IMG/VR virus record: IMGVR_UViG_3300025141_000220
Span: 1-42,495 of that record
Strand: one strand, 5' to 3'
Source: a virus
Length of the DNA stretch: 42,495 nt
Shown piece after piece: positions 1 to 7,800 of this stretch. The translations under genes were made by a program, and so were the position numbers. The notes beneath the pieces were generated by a model. It did no database searches. It had not been told where the DNA came from and saw nothing but the letters and a program-made list of their open reading frames with translations. Position 1 is the first letter of the stretch. Each line of letters begins with the position of its first letter.

Positions 1-106
1 TTCCAACGATACCTGCGGGTATACCCCGTGGTGAGATAGCAGTTGGTCCGCTTAAGTCTATTTCCCGGGTACTTACACCTGGGCTTTTAAAAGTTAGCTC
101 TGCCAT
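1..106 (-). CDS. Tail sheath protein, second tandem copy (partial, 3' end off window)
   Basis: This is the first 35 codons of a gene that runs off the left edge. It starts with ATG at 104-106, preceded by a good AGGAGA ribosome site. The translated start, MAELTFKSPG, then REIDLSGP and GIPAGIVG, aligns closely with the start of the full sheath gene just upstream (MAEQTFRSPG, QEIDLSAR, GTPAGVIG). Two sheath genes therefore stand in tandem, 41 bp apart. Sheath proteins polymerise around the tail tube and contract during injection. Only the N-terminus is visible, so it cannot be said whether this copy is full length. The N-terminal segment is the arm that links neighbouring subunits in contractile sheaths, so its conservation suggests the two proteins could co-assemble (inference). 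Confidence 0.85.
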   Translation of the reverse strand, partial: MAELTFKSPGVSTREIDLSGPTAISPRGIPAGIVG

Positions 107-147
107 TGAGTCATCTCCTGGATTTTTCCTCTATTACTACTTATCAT

Positions 148-3100
148 TTATTCAAAGCTCACACCACTGTTTGTGATAATAAAGTCGACAGCAATGAATT
201 CAATTGCTCTCGTCGGAACCACAACAATACGTCCGTTGAGTTTGTTTTCCTCAACATCCCGAACTGAATTATTAGTATCATCGCAGACTACCTTGAATTG
301 TTCGATTCCTGCTTGGGCTTGGATTAGTGCCAAGAGTGGTGTAACTTGGGAAACAAATCTAGCTCGAGTTTGTGCATTATTAGGCTCAAATAGAATCTTG
401 TTGGCAACCCGGACGATCTGTCGCTTCACTTCTAGTAACATTCGACGAACATTAACTCTGTCTAGAGCAGACTTCTTCATCTGTAGAGTCTTTTGACCAA
501 AGATTACAAAGCCTGCCTTAGGAAAGACAGCGATCGGATTAATTCGAGCATCATAGAGAGTGTCTCTATCTCCCGAAGAAAGTCTAGTTTCAACGTTAGT
601 CACAAAGTCCAGAGCACCTCGATTAAATCCAGCAGGTGCGAACCAAGGGAACGCGACCTTGTCATTAAACCCAAGTGTAGCTAGCGCAGCACAAGATGCT
701 GGAACTTTAACAACTTGATTATTTTGTTCATCGTTGATAAACACATCTGGGAAGAATGTTGCTCCGTAATTGTTGTCAACTGCACGAGATTCAAAGTTCT
801 CTGCGGTTTCTCTAACATCAACTCTATTTTTGGAGTCATCGTAAAGTCGGGCTCCATCCTCATCTAGCTTGATGAGATCCATCAAGTAAATTGCCTGTGA
901 GTACTTCTTAGTCTTGGATAGCGCGTGATCTGTTACAAACGTATCACGAATTCCTGGAACTGCCAAGATATTAATATTGACTGAGAGCGGGTCAGTCATG
1001 ATATCAACCGCTCTTCGTACTGAAGCGACACCGTTATTGAGGCGTCCCTTACCAAAGGGGTTAATTCCGCCGGCGCTGGGTTTGATACCCAAGTCAGGTG
1101 TGCCGTCGATGGCACCGCCACCTGTATCTGATGAGATTGCCTTATCCTTGAAGAAGTAAGCATTCTCGTCTGTGATGTTTACACCATCCCAACCGCCGTA
1201 AAAGACGTTGGTAAACTTAGCGTACTCCGTAAATCTATTGAACAAGACAGAGCTTGTCTGGATCAAAGATGCTAACGTATATCGATCACTTCTTTGACCA
1301 TCACTAATGGTATAGGTCGTCTTATCAGGGTCACCATTTCTAATGTAAGATGCTTCCTTGATATGCTCGCCTGAACTTCCAGTAAAGGCTGAGAATACTC
1401 CGGAAAGTCCTGTTCCTGCGTCTGCATTATAGAATGCCACTCGAGCAAGAGTAAATTTATTATTGTTAAACTCGTCTTTACCAGAACCCGTAACTAATAG
1501 ACCTAACTTCTCAATTCCTGCAAACTGTGTATATGCTGCAACCAGAGGGTTAGCAACAGTACTCACATTTGTATTGAGAATAGCATTAGATAAAGATGAA
1601 GTACGTGGGGTTCTAGTAGGTTTAACACCCCAGTAGAAACGTCCATCAACTCTTTCGTTTGTACCGGTTTCACCAACCCATTCAGGAGATAATGTGGAAC
1701 TTACAGCCCCACGTGTTATCTTGAATCGGAAAGGTAGTGGAGGAAGAATTGATCCGGTTGCCGATGTCCAAGCATTCGGTATAACAGCGCCGACTTGAGC
1801 GCTACAGGCTAATCTTCTTGGATTTCCTCCGCCAAGTGTAGTACCGTTAGGGTGCTTCAAAGAAGTTGTTACTGAATCTGTTAGTGTATCATTTGTCTTG
1901 AGTGTTGGAAGTCCTCTAAACCCAAATGGAAGAGCATTCGCTGGAATATCTTTTCCTTCCACTTCAGAGTTCATCTGGACCCTGATTCTTTGTGAAACGT
2001 TTGGATATTTTCCGCTAATGACTAGACGACGTTCGTTCGGATCCTCTTGATCAAAGTTGTACTGTACTTTCTTATCACCGATTTGTCTTGCGACATATCG
2101 ATCGGACCTAGGATCCAGAGTACAATCCGGATATCTTTCTAGAATTTCTGTATTAGTGTCGTTATCTGTAAAGTTTCTTACTTGGACTTCAAATGTCCCG
2201 TATTTATAGTTGGGATCAGTCGAAGCTCGAACATTTGCAATTGAAACCTTAAATTTATCATTAGCATATACGCCGTCTGATAGTGTCTCAACATGGAAAA
2301 GATCAAACTCTTTAAACCCATATGGTTGTGATATAAATGTTGTGGTTCGTGGAGTTGTATAACGCGTGTCAAATCTACCAAATGCACGACTAAATTCTTG
2401 GGTAGATGAACCTCCAGTTACTGTGTCGGTTGATCCGGATACTAATGCAACAGACGGAGTTGAACCTGAAAGTACCGGTGCTAGGTCATTGCCTACAGCA
2501 TAATCAGCATAAAGTAAATGTTGTTCTTTTTGAAATTTTAGTGGGTCTGTATTTAAAACCTTAGCAATATAGTTTCCATCGGCTGGGTCTAAAGACGCGG
2601 AAATTATACGAATTCCCGGCTGCTTATCATCATTAGCAAATGATAGCCCGGCTGAAGAACTTACAATTACCTTAAAGTATTTTGTAGAAGTCAAAGCTGA
2701 TCCGCTAATAGATGTAACGGGTACCTGATCCTTCATTCCGGCTACTGTGTATCCTTTGACATCACTTGCATCTAAAAGCTGAATTTGTGTTCCAGATGGC
2801 GTCATCAAAACCGCACGAACCAGATTCACAGTTGATGCAACCCCTCGAGTTGAGAAGAAACTATCGTTATCTGTAAAGACTGGATAGCCTACAGATTCTT
2901 CCGCAGAGGGCGTGTGTTGAGCAACTATTAGCTGAACGGCTCCTTCGAGTCGTTTACGAGCGTTTAGTGTTCCTCTAAACTCAACCCCAGCGTTCCTAAC
3001 AGTACCCTGATTTAGTGTTGTTTCTATATCGGCAGCAGTTTCATTGGCGCCGGCTCCCAGGACCCTCATATAGGTCAAGGCAGTTCTGTGCTTTAAAAAT

Positions 3101-3315
3101 TCCCTAACGGCGTAGGGACCGAATCTGTTTGTGTCTAATCCACCAAATTTTGTTTCGAAATCAGCAAAGGAACCCACAGTCACAGGAACGAAAGCCGGTC
3201 CTCGTTGTGATGTTCCGATGACTCCTGCAGGTGTTCCTGTAGGGGCAACTTTACGTGCCGATAAGTCTATTTCCTGTTCGAAAAAACCAGGTGAACGAAA
3301 TGTTTGCTCAGCCAT
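148..3315 (-). CDS. Tail sheath protein (T4 gp18-like)
   Basis: Protein of 1055 residues, clearly larger than T4 gp18 (659). The N-terminus (SPGFFEQEIDLS, then GTPAGVIGTSQRGPAF) is the typical start of contractile-tail sheath proteins. The last 90 residues carry the sheath C-terminal pattern: ILFEPNN, a run containing TR and a helix, GIEQFKVVCDDTNN, then VPTRAIEFIAVDFIIT. In contractile tails these two ends form the conserved core and the inter-subunit mesh, while the middle forms variable surface domains. The extra length here therefore probably lies in outward-facing insertions. The start is ATG with AGGAGA eight bases upstream. It follows the gp15-like gene and precedes a second sheath gene. 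A weak late-promoter-like GATAAATC lies at 3331-3338 in the spacer upstream. Confidence 0.93.
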   Translation of the reverse strand: MAEQTFRSPGFFEQEIDLSARKVAPTGTPAGVIGTSQRGPAFVPVTVGSFADFETKFGGLDTNRFGPYAVREFLKHRTALTYMRVLGAGANETAADIETTLNQGTVRNAGVEFRGTLNARKRLEGAVQLIVAQHTPSAEESVGYPVFTDNDSFFSTRGVASTVNLVRAVLMTPSGTQIQLLDASDVKGYTVAGMKDQVPVTSISGSALTSTKYFKVIVSSSAGLSFANDDKQPGIRIISASLDPADGNYIAKVLNTDPLKFQKEQHLLYADYAVGNDLAPVLSGSTPSVALVSGSTDTVTGGSSTQEFSRAFGRFDTRYTTPRTTTFISQPYGFKEFDLFHVETLSDGVYANDKFKVSIANVRASTDPNYKYGTFEVQVRNFTDNDTNTEILERYPDCTLDPRSDRYVARQIGDKKVQYNFDQEDPNERRLVISGKYPNVSQRIRVQMNSEVEGKDIPANALPFGFRGLPTLKTNDTLTDSVTTSLKHPNGTTLGGGNPRRLACSAQVGAVIPNAWTSATGSILPPLPFRFKITRGAVSSTLSPEWVGETGTNERVDGRFYWGVKPTRTPRTSSLSNAILNTNVSTVANPLVAAYTQFAGIEKLGLLVTGSGKDEFNNNKFTLARVAFYNADAGTGLSGVFSAFTGSSGEHIKEASYIRNGDPDKTTYTISDGQRSDRYTLASLIQTSSVLFNRFTEYAKFTNVFYGGWDGVNITDENAYFFKDKAISSDTGGGAIDGTPDLGIKPSAGGINPFGKGRLNNGVASVRRAVDIMTDPLSVNINILAVPGIRDTFVTDHALSKTKKYSQAIYLMDLIKLDEDGARLYDDSKNRVDVRETAENFESRAVDNNYGATFFPDVFINDEQNNQVVKVPASCAALATLGFNDKVAFPWFAPAGFNRGALDFVTNVETRLSSGDRDTLYDARINPIAVFPKAGFVIFGQKTLQMKKSALDRVNVRRMLLEVKRQIVRVANKILFEPNNAQTRARFVSQVTPLLALIQAQAGIEQFKVVCDDTNNSVRDVEENKLNGRIVVVPTRAIEFIAVDFIITNSGVSFE

Positions 3316-3369
3316 TGTATCTCCTAGAGCGATTTATCCCTTGTTTAAGTATCCAGTTCAAAGTTAAAA

Positions 3370-4569
3370 TTAGCCATTGGTTTCTCTCAAAACGGTTTCT
3401 CCGCTTCTTCTTATTCTAGTTTTTACCAAAACCTTCTTCTTGACAGTCTGTCCAGTAAAAGGATCATGAAGAACTTCAATCACCCGTGTATCTGAATCTG
3501 AAACTGTCCCACCAATGTTTGCTGTGGACTTTCCACCTAATTTACCCTTGGCATTTGCCATAGCTTGTCCTGGAAGATTTTGATCTACTGTTCTCATATC
3601 ATCTAAAATTAAGTTTTTAGTATCCGCCGTGGGTATATTTGCAGGAGGATCCACAACATAACTATCTGTGAAAATGTCAGAATCAAACGATATCTGCGGC
3701 GCAGATACAAATTTTCTCAATCTATTTTCTGCTCCTTTAAACGGAGAGCCCACAATATAAGCTGGTACTGTTACGTTAAACGAATACCTCACTAGCCTTT
3801 CTGCATCAGTAAAATCATCGAAATTATTTCCTGGAGCCAACTCTTCATCAACATACGCAACAAACCAATACCCTTTACTAGTTTCTATTCTAAATGCTCT
3901 TTGAGAATATGATTGATAAAGAGACATCATAGACATAATCATTTCATTCATTTGGGTTGTATATTGTGTCCAAAATGTTACTTCATAAGTTGCAGTAAAG
4001 TATTTTGGGGGTGGCATTGTAATAATTTCAAATATATTGTTTCCCAGCTCATTAGATAAAACTTCACCTTTTCGTACATCGAATGAAGTAGGTGTCTCTG
4101 ATCTCCGGGTTGCTATCCTTCCGGGGACTGATCCTGTGGAGAGAGAAGGGAATTGGGTTCTTGCATCATCTGATACTAGATTATCAGAGTTATCCAGCCC
4201 TACCTTATTTATCAATCTTTGATAAGACGGATCTTCGGGTGACAACCTCTTTTTTATTGTTATTTCTTGATTTTGATTTGTGCCGGCGCCCATTGTTGGA
4301 GTCTGGTTAATTCCTGTTCGCATTATGGATACCAGCGGCAAGACAATGGCACCTGATTTATCTCTCAGTGGCTCTTTTCTTCTTAGCACAGCAAATCGTT
4401 CACCGGTGGCGAAGATCACCGGGGCTTTTTTAGTTCCTTCCTTATGTCTAAACACAAAGGGTAAATCTTTGTCAAAAAGGGTAAAAAGAGCACGATCCAC
4501 ATCTTCGATGGTGCAACTAGGAATGGTAAAATCTTCAGGAGGGTTTCCCTTATTATCTCTTATGGACAT
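3370..4569 (-). CDS. Tail terminator / proximal sheath stabiliser (T4 gp15-like)
   Basis: Protein of 399 residues. The central region resembles T4 gp15: ATYEVTFWTQYTTQMNEMI corresponds to the gp15 segment beginning MIYELSIFTRYEDDM. It is followed by a helix and strand, then a segment matching gp15's late region (DAERLVRYSFNVTVPAYI against the LTFEVNGWMYPP part). gp15 caps the tail tube and sheath and provides the contact with the neck. Position supports the call, since the gp13-like and gp14-like genes lie immediately upstream and the sheath gene downstream. It is about 130 residues longer than T4 gp15, with an extra N-terminal region and a C-terminal extension that is basic at its end (VKKKVLVKTRIRRSG). 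The start is ATG with a GAGG site. The assignment is by recalled similarity, without a profile search. Confidence 0.7.
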   Translation of the reverse strand: MSIRDNKGNPPEDFTIPSCTIEDVDRALFTLFDKDLPFVFRHKEGTKKAPVIFATGERFAVLRRKEPLRDKSGAIVLPLVSIMRTGINQTPTMGAGTNQNQEITIKKRLSPEDPSYQRLINKVGLDNSDNLVSDDARTQFPSLSTGSVPGRIATRRSETPTSFDVRKGEVLSNELGNNIFEIITMPPPKYFTATYEVTFWTQYTTQMNEMIMSMMSLYQSYSQRAFRIETSKGYWFVAYVDEELAPGNNFDDFTDAERLVRYSFNVTVPAYIVGSPFKGAENRLRKFVSAPQISFDSDIFTDSYVVDPPANIPTADTKNLILDDMRTVDQNLPGQAMANAKGKLGGKSTANIGGTVSDSDTRVIEVLHDPFTGQTVKKKVLVKTRIRRSGETVLRETNG

Positions 4570-4581
4570 TTAAAACCTCAC

Positions 4582-5265
4582 CTAGCTATCGCCATAAAAC
4601 GATGAATCAATCATTCCGATTTCGTCTTCTTTTCCGTTTCCTCCGCTAGGGGAGACCTCAGCGGGGCCTGTTATTGGCTTTTCAACAACACCTTTTTCTT
4701 GGAGTGATCTCACATCACCGGTGGGACCAAGTCTATTCTCAGCAAATCCTCTTGATTGAACAAATGTCTCTTGAATGGCTCCTGGATCAGAGTATGATTC
4801 ATCTGTGGGTCCATTTGGTATTCTATCAATCAAACCTCTTCTTGCTTGCTTTCCTACAATCTTAAGACCCACACTATGTTCTATCTGTCCGTACGCATTA
4901 CTTTCAATAATAGCACTAGTTATTTCAAAAAATGTATCACCGTAACTAAAAAAGTCACCTTGTTGGGGGTTGATGTTTCGATCTAGTAGATCTCTTTCAT
5001 GCAAGAATACATTAACTGAATATGCATCGTCTCCACCGAATCTATTTGTAGTTATGATTTCCGGCTCCCATTCAATCAATGCATCGATTTCTACAGGAGG
5101 ATCCATCACTTTGTTCTCTGCTTCTTCATAGACATCGTGAATTTCTGTTAGATCTTCTCTTACGCGGTAATAATAGATCTTCTGACCCACGACATCCTTA
5201 ATTACTTCTTTAGTAACATCAGAAATAAAGTCTATTTCTCTTGGGGTTATAAATAGTCTAGACAT
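4582..5265 (-). CDS. Neck protein (T4 gp14-like)
   Basis: Protein of 227 residues. Two stretches resemble T4 gp14. QKIYYYRVRED parallels gp14's VECYYVPRE. NPQQGDFFSYGDTFFEI parallels EPKEGDLIYFPMDNSLFEI and is followed by a similar NAYGQ segment (gp14: YQLGQN). gp14 and gp13 together form the neck or connector between the portal vertex and the tail. The gene lies between gp13-like and gp15-like genes, as in T4 itself. The C-terminal 60 residues are Gly/Pro/Ser-rich and probably flexible. The start is ATG at 5263-5265; the nearest ribosome-site match is a weak GGGG about ten bases upstream. An 8-bp gap separates it from the upstream gene. Confidence 0.75.
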   Translation of the reverse strand: MSRLFITPREIDFISDVTKEVIKDVVGQKIYYYRVREDLTEIHDVYEEAENKVMDPPVEIDALIEWEPEIITTNRFGGDDAYSVNVFLHERDLLDRNINPQQGDFFSYGDTFFEITSAIIESNAYGQIEHSVGLKIVGKQARRGLIDRIPNGPTDESYSDPGAIQETFVQSRGFAENRLGPTGDVRSLQEKGVVEKPITGPAEVSPSGGNGKEDEIGMIDSSFYGDS

Positions 5266-5273
5266 ACTTTAGA

Positions 5274-6449
5274 TTACCCCATGATTATTGCTGTACCGCC
5301 TGGTACAGGGATGTTTTTAAGAATTCTTTGAAGATTTTCACTAGCTGCTGCTTCATCTTCAAGCATCGCACTGTAAGTTAGCTCTTCAAGCATTTCTGAT
5401 AGTTTGGTTTTTAATGCTTCGATATCTTCTCTTGCTTGAGATATTAGATTATCACCATTCAAAGTAAGATCAGATCCAGGGATAGGAACAGTAGCAAATT
5501 TTGATCTAATAAGACCTAGCAATTCTTTGCTTAGTGCTAAAGCATACTGTCTTATCCACTGACGTCCGATCGAGTTAATATTTGTGTATGTCAACCTTCC
5601 ATATGGAATATTGGAAAGGTTACTGACACCGTATATTGTGTCATCTTCGTATGCTGGATTCATTGGGTCTGGAGAGAATCCTACACGGACCCATAGATTT
5701 TTAGGCTTAACTGGAGATCCTGTTGGCTTAGGAAATATTCTTATTTTTGTTCCCGATATCTTGTAAGAATAATTGCTTCTTCTTACCCTCGAAGACATGT
5801 CTAGCATACCTCCGCGCAGTATATCTTCAAACAGCGGAAGGACGTAAAAAATAGACTCCGGAGTGTACGATTCAAATGCAAACTCATTCGCCAAATAGTT
5901 GGTAGCGCTGGTAGTATCAAAAAATCTATATGCATTTGATGGGGCAAAATGGAAAACTTCAAGTATCTTCATTTTACCTTTTGGATTATTTAGAGCATTG
6001 CTGTATAGAGTATTTCCAGCATCATCTTTTAGGTCAGTATAGAGATCGTAATCTTGAACGTTTGCTGTGATTTCTATAGATCCCGAGAGGGTATTATATG
6101 ATCCCCCTAAGCCCGCGTCCATTGCGTAGGGTTCAGCTCGTCGTAACATAAACTCAAAATTTTCACGTGGAAATTTTTGTTCACTGCCTGACATTGAACC
6201 GGTCGCAGCACCTAATAGATTTGCTAGCTGGGACTTGGCTTGATATTGATTTATTATAGCACCGTATTCACAAAATGATTCTTCAAACGTCGCCCATATT
6301 TGTTTCTTAGTCAGCTCGACGCTTAGAATATCATCACCCAACTTTCTTTTAACAAAAGTTACTAGTGCGTCTGCTTCTGTTTGAAACACAGTATCAGTGT
6401 CAAAAAATCCAAACGGAGTTGGATTAGTTGTATTTGCAAACGTTGCCAT
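5274..6449 (-). CDS. Neck protein (T4 gp13-like)
   Basis: Protein of 391 residues. The N-terminus (VKRKLGDDILSVELTKKQI) matches the T4 gp13 start (ILRRLGAPIINVELTPDQI). The C-terminal helical region is especially alike: RQWIRQYALALSKELLG, then IPGSDLTLNGDNLI, then QAREDIEALKTKL, against gp13's NRWVKDYATALAKELNG, LPGGVTIDGQRLI and EEARLEKEALREEL. gp13 is a connector protein that binds the portal after packaging and links the head to the tail. It is about 80 residues longer than T4 gp13, mainly in the middle. The start is ATG with GGAG upstream. A candidate promoter motif (6469-6475) lies in the 64-bp spacer before it, suggesting that the neck/tail-completion genes may have their own promoter. 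Confidence 0.82.
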   Translation of the reverse strand: MATFANTTNPTPFGFFDTDTVFQTEADALVTFVKRKLGDDILSVELTKKQIWATFEESFCEYGAIINQYQAKSQLANLLGAATGSMSGSEQKFPRENFEFMLRRAEPYAMDAGLGGSYNTLSGSIEITANVQDYDLYTDLKDDAGNTLYSNALNNPKGKMKILEVFHFAPSNAYRFFDTTSATNYLANEFAFESYTPESIFYVLPLFEDILRGGMLDMSSRVRRSNYSYKISGTKIRIFPKPTGSPVKPKNLWVRVGFSPDPMNPAYEDDTIYGVSNLSNIPYGRLTYTNINSIGRQWIRQYALALSKELLGLIRSKFATVPIPGSDLTLNGDNLISQAREDIEALKTKLSEMLEELTYSAMLEDEAAASENLQRILKNIPVPGGTAIIMG

Positions 6450-6468
6450 GATTAAACTCCTACATGGC

Positions 6469-6475
6469 TAAATAT
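6469..6475 (-). promoter_or_regulatory. Candidate late-promoter-like ATATTTA element
   Basis: On the minus strand this reads CGATATTTAGCC, with 19 nt between the motif and the ATG of the gp13-like gene. The same 7-mer occurs only twice more on this strand in the window, both in similar positions. It resembles the T4-type late -10 element (TATAAATA) in base composition and placement but is not identical. The ribosome site lies between motif and start. Function is inferred only. Confidence 0.4.
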
Positions 6476-6513
6476 CGACTTCAAGCCTAAGATTATCACC
6501 AAATCAGTGACTA

Positions 6514-6687
6514 TTAATTGCGACGACGACAGCGCACTCTTGCCGTTTGCACTTTGGGTGCAGCTACTTTTGAAGCTTCTTCCACAGCTGCAGGAGCTTC
6601 CGGGGCTGCTACAGGCACGGATGGTGCAGCAGATTTATTTGTCTTTTTTGTTGTTGTCTTTTTTGTTGTTTTCTTTACGTCAGCCAT
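6514..6687 (-). CDS. Small Lys/Thr/Ala-rich basic protein, 57 aa
   Basis: This 57-residue ORF starts with ATG at 6685-6687 and ends with TAA at 6514-6516. A GGAG ribosome site lies upstream, and the gene starts 4 bp after the stop of the coiled-coil membrane protein. The N-terminal third is a Lys-Thr repeat (KKTTKKTTTKK), the middle is Ala/Pro/Val-rich, and the end is Arg-rich (VRCRRRN). The composition recalls histone-H1-like tails and small nucleic-acid-binding or condensing proteins, but no fold can be recognised. It could bind DNA or RNA, or be an internal or packaged head protein (inference). The tight spacing suggests co-expression with the two genes upstream. Confidence 0.7.
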   Translation of the reverse strand: MADVKKTTKKTTTKKTNKSAAPSVPVAAPEAPAAVEEASKVAAPKVQTARVRCRRRN

Positions 6688-6691
6688 TTTG

Positions 6692-7021
6692 TTACTCCAC
6701 TATTTTCATTAGCCACATTGCCGCTGCCATTCCAAATTGAACTACAGCGAATATTGTTATTGCTTTTGTTTTGAAGATCTTTAATTCTTCTATGTTAACT
6801 ATAAGGTCGCGCAGCTGTGTGGGCGATGCTACATCGTCTATTCTTTCTTTCCACTGTCGAAGCTCATCTACCTTATCTTCTTTTGCTTGCATTTTAGTTA
6901 ATTCTTGCTTGACAGTCTGAAACTCTGTCTTGAGCCCCTCTATGCTATCATTAAGTGATTCTAGCTCTTTGAGAACAAGCCTGGAATATTCGTTCCAACC
7001 ATTTTGACCATCGCTTGGCAT
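6692..7021 (-). CDS. Coiled-coil protein with C-terminal membrane anchor (holin-like layout)
   Basis: Protein of 109 residues. Residues about 12-85 are heptad-like and charged (ELESLNDSIEGLKTEF, VDELRQWKERIDD), predicting a coiled coil. Residues about 88-107 (AITIFAVVQFGMAAAMWLM) form one hydrophobic membrane segment near the C-terminus. This tail-anchored coiled-coil layout is seen in XhlA-type lysis accessory proteins and some small phage membrane proteins. No endolysin or second holin is present in the window, so a lysis role is only a hypothesis. Its ATG overlaps the stop of the PAS gene (TAATG), which implies translational coupling and a shared role or fixed stoichiometry. It may instead be a membrane scaffold or signalling partner. 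Confidence 0.8.
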   Translation of the reverse strand: MPSDGQNGWNEYSRLVLKELESLNDSIEGLKTEFQTVKQELTKMQAKEDKVDELRQWKERIDDVASPTQLRDLIVNIEELKIFKTKAITIFAVVQFGMAAAMWLMKIVE

Positions 7022-7572
7022 TACTCTTCTCCATGTTCATCTAGTAAACGTCTTAGACGACTAGCAGATAACGCTTTATCAGCGACTTGATGTATTTCCT
7101 TGTATTGGCCTCGGCGGCCATGGGTAGTATCATGAATAGACTCTATGCATGCTAGCATTACTGCATTACTAGTTACATCCCATGCTATTCCCGAAACTCC
7201 CATTAGATCTCCATTACTATTTTGTCTCGGAACTAATTTTGCATAATAAACATTTGTTTCGGTCTTGACAAAATAATCGATCTTTTCTCCCTGCAGGGCT
7301 TTTTCATGTCTCTCTAAGGACATCGACCTAACAGTGGGACACATAAACATATCTTCCAGGCTATTTGCCTTTCGACATGCAAATCCATTCCCCCGCTGTG
7401 ATATCACTGTCTTGTCCTTGGTAATGGACCACATTGTTACAGGGATTGGAAAGTTTTCAAAAAATTCTTCAAATAATTCAAAATCTTTTTTTAGCTGATT
7501 ATCTCTATCACTTAGTTCTTCAACTAACGACTTGAGCTTAAGCATACTTTTCTTTGAATTACGTGGACTCAT
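7021..7572 (-). CDS. PAS-domain sensor-like protein
   Basis: Protein of 183 residues. Residues about 10-35 form a short coiled coil (LKSLVEELSDRDNQLKKDF). Residues about 36-135 look like a PAS fold: FFENFPIPVTMWSI at the first strands, a central helix region, then YFVKTETNVYYAKLVPRQN, NGDLMGVSGIAWDVT as the final beta-hairpin strands. The last 45 residues are helical and basic. There is no kinase, GGDEF or clear helix-turn-helix domain, so this is a stand-alone PAS module. PAS domains sense small ligands, redox state or light, or mediate dimerisation; the ligand here cannot be told. It is the first gene after the terminator that ends the capsid operon, and it overlaps the membrane-protein gene by one base. 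The ATG at 7570-7572 has no good ribosome site, and an in-frame TAG lies upstream, so this is the earliest possible start. Confidence 0.75.
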   Translation of the reverse strand: MSPRNSKKSMLKLKSLVEELSDRDNQLKKDFELFEEFFENFPIPVTMWSITKDKTVISQRGNGFACRKANSLEDMFMCPTVRSMSLERHEKALQGEKIDYFVKTETNVYYAKLVPRQNSNGDLMGVSGIAWDVTSNAVMLACIESIHDTTHGRRGQYKEIHQVADKALSASRLRRLLDEHGEE

Positions 7573-7614
7573 GGTATATAACTATCTTGTTGGTGTCAAA
7601 TCATGAAAAAGGTT

Positions 7615-7630
7615 GATACAGATTTGTATC
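7615..7630. repeat. Inverted repeat upstream of PAS gene (operator-like)
   Basis: GATACA and TGTATC form 6-bp arms around a 4-bp centre, about 42 bp before the PAS gene start. An overlapping shorter palindrome (CAGAT...ATCTG) is also present. On the minus strand a perfect TTGACA lies nearby at 7594-7599, but no convincing -10 follows at the right distance. The surrounding 7573-7745 spacer holds no recognisable gene. The repeat may be an operator or RNA hairpin; function unproven. Confidence 0.4.
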
Positions 7631-7745
7631 TGTTTGGATCTTTTGTTCTTTTTTAAGGTTACTATCAAACTAATTAATGGAATGTCTTAGAGGACCCCTA
7701 GAGGCTTTACGGCGGCCATTGTTTTCATAATTTGAATAATAAAAA

Positions 7746-7772
7746 AGGCGCCCTGGAAAAACCAGGGCGCCT
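7746..7772 (-). terminator. Rho-independent terminator after major capsid gene
   Basis: A perfect 11-bp stem (AGGCGCCCTGG pairing with CCAGGGCGCCT) closes a 5-nt loop. On the minus strand it is followed by six Ts and then an A/T-rich tract. It lies 28 bp after the capsid stop codon. It is GC-rich in an A/T-rich neighbourhood and is the only strong intrinsic terminator I see in the window. A minor AGATC-GATCT hairpin lies between it and the stop codon. Confidence 0.95.
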
Positions 7773-7800
7773 CAGATCATGCGATCTTTCTAATCTATGA

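Noticed and set aside
3331-3338. GATAAATC as late promoter for the sheath gene
   Set aside because: It differs from the expected box at the last base and has no second line of support; noted only within the sheath entry.
7594-7599. TTGACA as a full sigma70 promoter for the PAS gene
   Set aside because: No reasonable -10 box at 16-18 bp; the proper spacing would fall on the start codon.
7680-7715. Possible 10-codon ORF in the spacer after the capsid terminator
   Set aside because: Very short, no clear ribosome site, and no similarity to anything recognised.
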